Below are positions 29,012 through 33,492 of a stretch of DNA of 33,492 nt, piece after piece (the first letter of the stretch is position 1; every line of letters begins with the position of its first letter). The notes under the pieces were generated by a model that saw nothing but the letters and a program-made list of their open reading frames with translations, had not been told where the DNA came from and did not search any database. Where the stretch lies: IMG/VR virus record IMGVR_UViG_3300043409_001608, positions 1 through 33,492 of that record. One strand, given 5' to 3'. The position numbers were made by a program, and so were the translations under genes. Origin of the DNA: a virus.

Positions 29012-30796
29012 ATGGCACGCTCAGCGTTAAACGTACTCGTCGGCGCAACGATAACCCCGCTGCAAAAGCAGCTAAAGAAGGGCGTCGGCCTCGTCAAAGA
29101 CTTTGGACGAAGCGCGAGCAAAGCCGTGGCCGGTTCCGGCGGCATCGGGGGCGCGATCGCCGGGCTAGTAGGGGGCGTCACCGTCGCCGCCGGCCTCAAA
29201 ATGGCGATAAGCAAATATCGCGAGGCCGAAACGGCAGGCGCACGGCTCACCAGCACGCTAAAGGCCGGAGGGAACGCCGCCGGAGTATCGACCGGGCAGG
29301 TTCTAGGCTTCGCTAAGCAAATGCAAGCGACGACCGGAATAGCCGTTAGCGCGACTATGGCCGCCGCCGCCGAGCTAGGCAAGGTCGACAACATCAAAGG
29401 CCCGAACTTCAACGAAGCGATTAAGCAGGCCGCGAACTACGCCGCAGTAGTCGGCGGCGACGTGACGAGCGCGAGCAGCACACTAGCCGGAGCGCTGAAG
29501 AACCCGCGCGAAGGTTACCTAGAATTGGCCGCCGCCGGCGTGCGCTTTTCCGATGCGCAGATTGACGCGCTGCAGACCATGCAAGCGACGGGCGACATGG
29601 CCGGAGCGCAAAACGTAATTCTCGAAGCGATGCGAGCGCAGTACGAAGGCGCAGCCGAGGCCGCAGGCGGAACGCTCGACGGTTCAATAAATAAACTTTG
29701 GGGCAGCGTAACAAATTTAGCCGCAACCATCGGCGAAGCGCTGGCCCCGTATCTAAAGGCCGCCGTCGGAACTCTAACCGAGTGGACGGCAGGCTTAGAC
29801 ACCGCCGCGACGAAAAACGGAGCTATCGAAGCCGCCGCCGTCGCCGTCGGTTGGGTTGTCGACGGTATGCAAGTCTTAAACGCCGCGTGGAAAGCAGGCG
29901 AGGCGATCGCCGCCGGACTTATCGCCGTCCTAACGACCGGGTTTAAGTGGGCGACGCAGGCCGTTCTAGCCGTCGTCGAAGCGCTCGAAATGATCCCCGG
30001 CACAAGCAAGACGAGCAGCGCCGCTATCAAAGGATTTTTGGCCGAGGTTGAAAACTTCGAGGCCGCCGCGTACCAAAACACCGCCGACGCCGCCGACGAA
30101 GTAGAAAAGGCGTGGGCGAAGCCGTGGGCGTCGGCCAAGACCGATACATTTTTTACGAAGGTTGCGACCGACACGAAGAAGACCGCCGCCGCCATGACCG
30201 AGCTAGGCAGCGCGGTTAAGGCCGGCCCCGTGGCCGCAATGAAACAGTTGAGCGCCGAAGCGATCGAAGCGCAGAAAAGCGCTACCGGCATGGTGCGCGA
30301 GATGAAGCAGAAGCTAGAGAGCTTCGGGCTAGACGACTGGCAGGCCCAGGCGAACGCGCTGCAGAAGAAAGGCGCGACCGCCGGGCAAGTCGGCGAGGTT
30401 AAGAAACTCGGCGCACAGTTGAAGGGCAAAGAACTAGCGCAATCGCTAGAAACGCCGTTTGAGAAATTCGGGCGCGAGATGAAGAAGTTGAGCGACCTAG
30501 CCGCCGCCGGCGGTATCGGAGGCGTCGACCTAGAACGCGCTAAGACGGCGCTAGTTAGCGACCTGCAAGGCGCACTACCCGACGAGAAGATAAGCGCAGG
30601 CGGGCCGATCATGGCCGGCTCACAAGAAGCGAGAAGCGCGTTGTTGAGTTACCAAGGATTGTCGCGCAAGAACGACCCGGCGACGCAGGCGCTAAAGCTG
30701 CAAGAGCGCCAAGCAGAAGACCAGAAGCTAGCCACGTTGTACCTACGCAAACTGGCGACCGGCGGCGGCGGGCTATTACCCGCGCCGGCATTCTAA
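29012..30796 (+). CDS. Tape measure protein
   Basis: 594 aa, the longest virion protein apart from the portal. Mostly helical and Ala-rich, with a Gly-rich hydrophobic span (IGGAIAGLVGGVTVAAGLKM) at about 45-64, a conserved AELGKVDNIKGPNFNEAIKQ region, and a Lys/Glu-rich C-terminal half. It sets tail length and passes into the host at injection. At about 0.15 nm per residue the tail would be roughly 90 nm, an estimate. The ATG follows the CATAGATA motif. Confidence 0.9.
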   Translation: MARSALNVLVGATITPLQKQLKKGVGLVKDFGRSASKAVAGSGGIGGAIAGLVGGVTVAAGLKMAISKYREAETAGARLTSTLKAGGNAAGVSTGQVLGFAKQMQATTGIAVSATMAAAAELGKVDNIKGPNFNEAIKQAANYAAVVGGDVTSASSTLAGALKNPREGYLELAAAGVRFSDAQIDALQTMQATGDMAGAQNVILEAMRAQYEGAAEAAGGTLDGSINKLWGSVTNLAATIGEALAPYLKAAVGTLTEWTAGLDTAATKNGAIEAAAVAVGWVVDGMQVLNAAWKAGEAIAAGLIAVLTTGFKWATQAVLAVVEALEMIPGTSKTSSAAIKGFLAEVENFEAAAYQNTADAADEVEKAWAKPWASAKTDTFFTKVATDTKKTAAAMTELGSAVKAGPVAAMKQLSAEAIEAQKSATGMVREMKQKLESFGLDDWQAQANALQKKGATAGQVGEVKKLGAQLKGKELAQSLETPFEKFGREMKKLSDLAAAGGIGGVDLERAKTALVSDLQGALPDEKISAGGPIMAGSQEARSALLSYQGLSRKNDPATQALKLQERQAEDQKLATLYLRKLATGGGGLLPAPAF

Positions 30797-30814
30797 CCGA
30801 GGCAGAGCAACGCT

Positions 30815-31699
30815 ATGGCCGTCGTTGACGTTATCGAGCAGACGCACCTACGCGCAGGGACCGCGCCGTATAACGCGCCCGGTACTGCCGTGCGCGTGTT
30901 CGCCGTAATAACCAACAACAAGGCCGACGGCGACGGCGTTGTGTTGTCGACGACGTACACCGGCGCAGACGGTAGCGTTGTACCGACTCTGCGCGACCCG
31001 CACCCGACGCGCACTATCTTGCGCGTATCCGAGAAGTCGGCGCGGCAGGCCGACGACAAAAACGGCCTTATCTGGGAGGTAACCGTAAGCTATGCCTACC
31101 TTCCGCCGTTCTATTACCCGTGGGACGAACCCGCTATCACCAGTTGGGACGCTTCGAGCGTAGACACGCTATTCGAGCGCGACATAGACACCGGGAAACA
31201 TATCAAGAATAGCGCCGGGCAACCATTCGACCCCGCGCCGACCGTGTTGCGTTACGACAGCGTGTTGACCGTCACGAAGAACCTAGCGAGCTTCGCCGAT
31301 TCCGTTATCAAGACCTACGGAGGGACGACGAACAACGCGACGTTCTACGGCCACGCGCAAGACTACGTTATGTGCATTCCCCCGAAGGTATCCGATCAAC
31401 TCTACACGTCGCCGCTTGGCGTTATCACGACGTACAAAGCCGTGACGCTTCAATTCATGTTCCGCAATCCTGATATTGGTATCAGTTGGCAACCGAAGCT
31501 ATTAGACGCCGGATTCTGCAAGCTAGTTAGCGGTAGCCTCGTGCCAATCACGATAGGAGGCCGCGAGCCGACGACGCCCGTACCGCTCGACGGTTCCGGT
31601 ATGCCGCTATCACCGCCGACGGGAACGCCGACGTTTATTGACGCGCGCGGCTATCCGCGCAGCACGTTCGCCACACTTCTAGCGCTCGTGGGGTTGTAA
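30815..31699 (+). CDS. Distal tail protein of unknown family
   Basis: 294 aa, beta-rich, with an N-terminal strand-rich part (RTILRVSEKSARQADDKNGL, WEVTVSYAYLPPFYYPWDEP) and later NNATFYGHAQDYVMCIPPKV, LQFMFRNPDIGISWQPKLLD and a Pro/Gly-rich end. It directly follows the tape measure gene, where distal tail or tail-tip proteins lie. I do not recognise the family. The end shares one base with the next ATG. Confidence 0.6.
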   Translation: MAVVDVIEQTHLRAGTAPYNAPGTAVRVFAVITNNKADGDGVVLSTTYTGADGSVVPTLRDPHPTRTILRVSEKSARQADDKNGLIWEVTVSYAYLPPFYYPWDEPAITSWDASSVDTLFERDIDTGKHIKNSAGQPFDPAPTVLRYDSVLTVTKNLASFADSVIKTYGGTTNNATFYGHAQDYVMCIPPKVSDQLYTSPLGVITTYKAVTLQFMFRNPDIGISWQPKLLDAGFCKLVSGSLVPITIGGREPTTPVPLDGSGMPLSPPTGTPTFIDARGYPRSTFATLLALVGL

Positions 31700-32037
31700 T
31701 GGCCGAGCAACTGTACGGCCTTACGAAGTCGCAGCTAGGCCGCCTCGTGGCTGCGCTTAAGCGGCTCGACGCAATCCCGCACGGCCAGGGCGGCGGCGCG
31801 AGCAACTATCGGCCGCCGGCGTACAACGTCGCCAAGTTTAAGTTGCAAGAAGACCTAACCGACGCAGGCGAGGCCGCCGCTAAGTTTTGGTATCAGAGCA
31901 CCGAGGGCGACGAAGTACAAATTCAGCCGTTCGGCGTGGGCGGCACGGTCCCCGAAGGCGACATAATCGCCGCTTTTTGGTGGGACGGAGAATGGCACTT
32001 TCTAGCCGCCGAGGCTTGCCCGGGCGCAGGCGAATAA
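31699..32037 (+). CDS. Small tail-region protein
   Basis: 112 aa; ATG overlaps the previous stop (TAATG). A helical start (LTKSQLGRLVAALKRLDAIP) is followed by a Gly-rich linker and beta strands (GDIIAAFWWDGEWHFLAAEA). It may be a tail-tip adaptor. The next gene starts directly after the stop. No family recognised. Confidence 0.6.
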   Translation: MAEQLYGLTKSQLGRLVAALKRLDAIPHGQGGGASNYRPPAYNVAKFKLQEDLTDAGEAAAKFWYQSTEGDEVQIQPFGVGGTVPEGDIIAAFWWDGEWHFLAAEACPGAGE

Positions 32038-32772
32038 ATGGTAATTCCTTCGCGCTGTTGTTGCGGCTCGTGCGCCATCTTCGAGGGCGACCCCGACCCG
32101 GCTTATCCGGCAACCAATCTAAGCACCGCATACAACGCGCCCGCGTTTATGCAGATGGTCTTGAGCGGCAACGCGCATACTTCGCCTTGGCTCAACCCAT
32201 CGCCGCCGGTATTCCCCGCGACTTACATACCGCATTGCTGCAACGATTTTAACGACGTAGTGCCGCTATACAGCACCGCCTACGGACAGGCGAGCACGTC
32301 GCCGATTTTATTCGCCGCGCCCGTGCTGACCTGCCCGCCGATTCCGATCGAGCGCGTGAAGTGCCTTTTGCAATGGTGGGGCGCTTTTGCGTGCGAGAGC
32401 GATACGTCGCCCGGGACCATGCTATCTACGTCGTCGTTTGCGCGTTTTGTTTCGACGTTCTTTTTTAAGGACAAGGATAACGACGAGGTTTGGCTAGGCG
32501 TCGGGCTAATGGCTTGGGATTCTTTGCCGGCTGGCTCAGGCTATCACTCCGTAAGCGCGGCCGCATTCGGCTACCTAAACCTAGGCGTCGGCTTAGTCGA
32601 TCCGACCGGCGGCCCGTGGGTTGTACCTATCACGAGTCCGGCGGCTTGTGAGCTAAACCCCTTTGTCGATGTGCTCGACGCTCGATTAAGTGGCAGCACC
32701 GCCGCGAATATGTGGCGCGTAAATTCATGTTGGGACACCACGCCCGGCGTTGTGACGATTACCCCGCTATGA
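32038..32772 (+). CDS. Cys-rich tail-region protein
   Basis: 244 aa starting immediately after the preceding stop. It begins with a tight Cys cluster (SRCCCGSC) and has later CC and single Cys residues (IPHCCND, AACEL, VNSCWD), then a beta-rich body (VWLGVGLMAWDSLPAGSGYH). It could be a disulfide- or metal-stabilised tail-tip or receptor-binding part. Its TGA overlaps the next ATG. No family recognised. Confidence 0.6.
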   Translation: MVIPSRCCCGSCAIFEGDPDPAYPATNLSTAYNAPAFMQMVLSGNAHTSPWLNPSPPVFPATYIPHCCNDFNDVVPLYSTAYGQASTSPILFAAPVLTCPPIPIERVKCLLQWWGAFACESDTSPGTMLSTSSFARFVSTFFFKDKDNDEVWLGVGLMAWDSLPAGSGYHSVSAAAFGYLNLGVGLVDPTGGPWVVPITSPAACELNPFVDVLDARLSGSTAANMWRVNSCWDTTPGVVTITPL

Positions 32773-33152
32773 CCTGCAATTTTGTTGCGACAGGTGAAAC
32801 GCACGCGAAGCGCGGCGCAATCTGGACTTGCGCCAACCCTAGCGCAGAAGACGCCGCGAAGCCGTGCGGGATGAAAGTTTACGGAGAGTTCCCGCCGCAT
32901 TGTTCATTCTGCAAAGGGCAGGCGAACAACCCGGCGACAATACCCGACTTTATGGCCGACATGGATTGCAAGCACTTGCGCCGCATCGGCACCAAGGAGA
33001 TAGCAACAGGATGTTGCGGCGGCGCGACGACGGCTATTGAGTTTGGAGATTGTGACCTATTCGGCGCGTGTTCGATCGTAGGACACCAAAAAACGACCGC
33101 CTGTTATCGGTGCGAATTCCGACCCGCAAACCAAGCAGGCGGCAGCGCATAG
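32769..33152 (+). CDS. Cys-rich distal tail-region protein, complete copy
   Basis: 127 aa, 12 cysteines, beginning MTCNFVATGETHAKRGAIWT from the ATG that overlaps the previous stop. CSFC, GCC, GDC, GAC and a final CYRC suggest one or two metal or disulfide sites. It is the full-length relative of the truncated gene at the start of the window: identical over the first 127 bases shared, then diverged, with a four-residue insertion (ANQA). The TAG stop is part of CATAGATA copy 8. Confidence 0.7.
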   Translation: MTCNFVATGETHAKRGAIWTCANPSAEDAAKPCGMKVYGEFPPHCSFCKGQANNPATIPDFMADMDCKHLRRIGTKEIATGCCGGATTAIEFGDCDLFGACSIVGHQKTTACYRCEFRPANQAGGSA

Positions 33153-33155
33153 ATA
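33148..33155 (+). promoter_or_regulatory. CATAGATA motif, candidate late promoter (copy 8)
   Basis: Exact motif with GCG in front, overlapping the TAG stop and ending 4 nt before the ATG at 33160: the same arrangement as copy 1, conserved although the surrounding sequence has diverged. Confidence 0.55.
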
Positions 33156-33159
33156 GAGC

Positions 33160-33492
33160 ATGGCACAAAAGCTATTAAATTCGGCCGCGAGCACGTTGGC
33201 CGCCGCGATTACCGACGCCGCTACTTCTATCGTCGTCGCGAATTCGGCTACCTTCCTGCCCGGCACGGCCGGTAGCTTCCGCGTAAAGATCGACGACGAG
33301 CTTTTGATTGTTTCGTCAATCAGCGGCAACACGCTAGCCGTTACGCGCGGAGCCGAGGGAACCACGGCGATCGGCCACGATGCGAACGCCACGGTTCAAG
33401 CCGTGTTGACCGCCGCGAGCCTAGCCGCCGCGATCGCCGAGAGCGCAGGCGGGGGCGGTTCGCCGATCGCTTGGAACGAGACGCCGACCGGG
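33160..33492 (+). CDS. Fibre-like distal tail protein A, second copy, 3' end cut by the window
   Basis: 111 residues visible. It matches the gene at 361-879 from the first codon, with scattered substitutions, many silent (for example gtg/gta and cta/ttg changes), and is identical over the last 99 bases of the window. It may be a true duplicate or the other allele of the same gene across a circular junction. Confidence 0.65.
   Translation, partial: MAQKLLNSAASTLAAAITDAATSIVVANSATFLPGTAGSFRVKIDDELLIVSSISGNTLAVTRGAEGTTAIGHDANATVQAVLTAASLAAAIAESAGGGGSPIAWNETPTG

Larger units (their letters stand above)
32788..33492 (+). repeat. Imperfect terminal direct repeat, right copy
   Basis: Counterpart of 1-693. 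Gene order fits a closed circle: the right copy would run on into 694 and the fibre genes. Confidence 0.85.

Noticed and set aside
29515-30612. 365-codon open frame on the - strand opposite the tape measure gene
   Set aside because: Shadow of a GC-rich, Ala-rich gene; the + strand protein fits the tape measure in place and composition.

Overview
The window looks like an essentially complete genome of a temperate, siphovirus-type tailed phage (HK97-fold capsid, long flexible tail), about 32.8 kb, carried on a contig whose two ends repeat each other imperfectly (1-693 versus 32788-33492). The DNA is GC-rich, almost all coding, and nearly every gene is on the + strand except the integrase. The host cannot be named from the sequence. 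A phage-borne CsrA and the protein families present would fit a Planctomycetota-type host, but that is a weak inference. The GCGATCGC octamer is strongly repeated and should be considered when looking for a host.

Layout: (1) 1-2622, end of the tail operon: a Cys-rich protein, two fibre-like proteins sharing a C-terminal module, and an Ala-rich coiled-coil protein. (2) 2632-4028, lysogeny switch: a tyrosine integrase on the - strand, diverging from a small excisionase-like HTH protein across a region rich in inverted repeats. (3) 4220-13990, early operon: CsrA, small unknown proteins, a RecE-type (PD-(D/E)XK) exonuclease with its usual uncharacterised partner, a coiled-coil protein, two winged-helix proteins, a D12-class adenine methylase, a replication initiator with out-of-frame direct repeats inside it (candidate origin), and a RuvC-like resolvase, closed by a strong intrinsic terminator. 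(4) 14057-17234, a membrane/lysis-like cassette: five small membrane proteins around a papain-like cysteine peptidase, with no recognisable lysozyme or amidase. (5) 17298-18612: a protein resembling sigma-factor region 2 (probable ATT start), an HNH nuclease and a small membrane protein. (6) 18613-19030: a non-coding block of three tandem-repeat families and a G-run cluster, the best cos/pac candidate. (7) 19031-33492, virion genes: PLD-like protein, small and large terminase, portal, prohead protease, capsid, small structural protein, connector, head-tail joining protein, tail terminator, tail tube, tail chaperones joined by a -1 frameshift, tape measure, and distal tail proteins leading back to the fibre region.

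The most striking signal is an octamer, CATAGATA (usually GCGCATAGATA), found eight times. All copies are on the + strand and all are just upstream of late structural genes. Five lie exactly 4 nt before an ATG that lacks a Shine-Dalgarno sequence. The other three lie 33-69 nt before the genes for the most abundant virion proteins, and one of these comes directly after an intrinsic terminator. It resembles the T4 late promoter TATAAATA (6 of 8 bases) and has no visible -35 partner. Together with the region-2-like sigma candidate at 17298-18173, this suggests a self-contained late transcription system that makes leaderless mRNAs for low-copy proteins and leadered mRNAs for the capsid, a small structural protein and the tail tube. 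This is a hypothesis from sequence pattern only.
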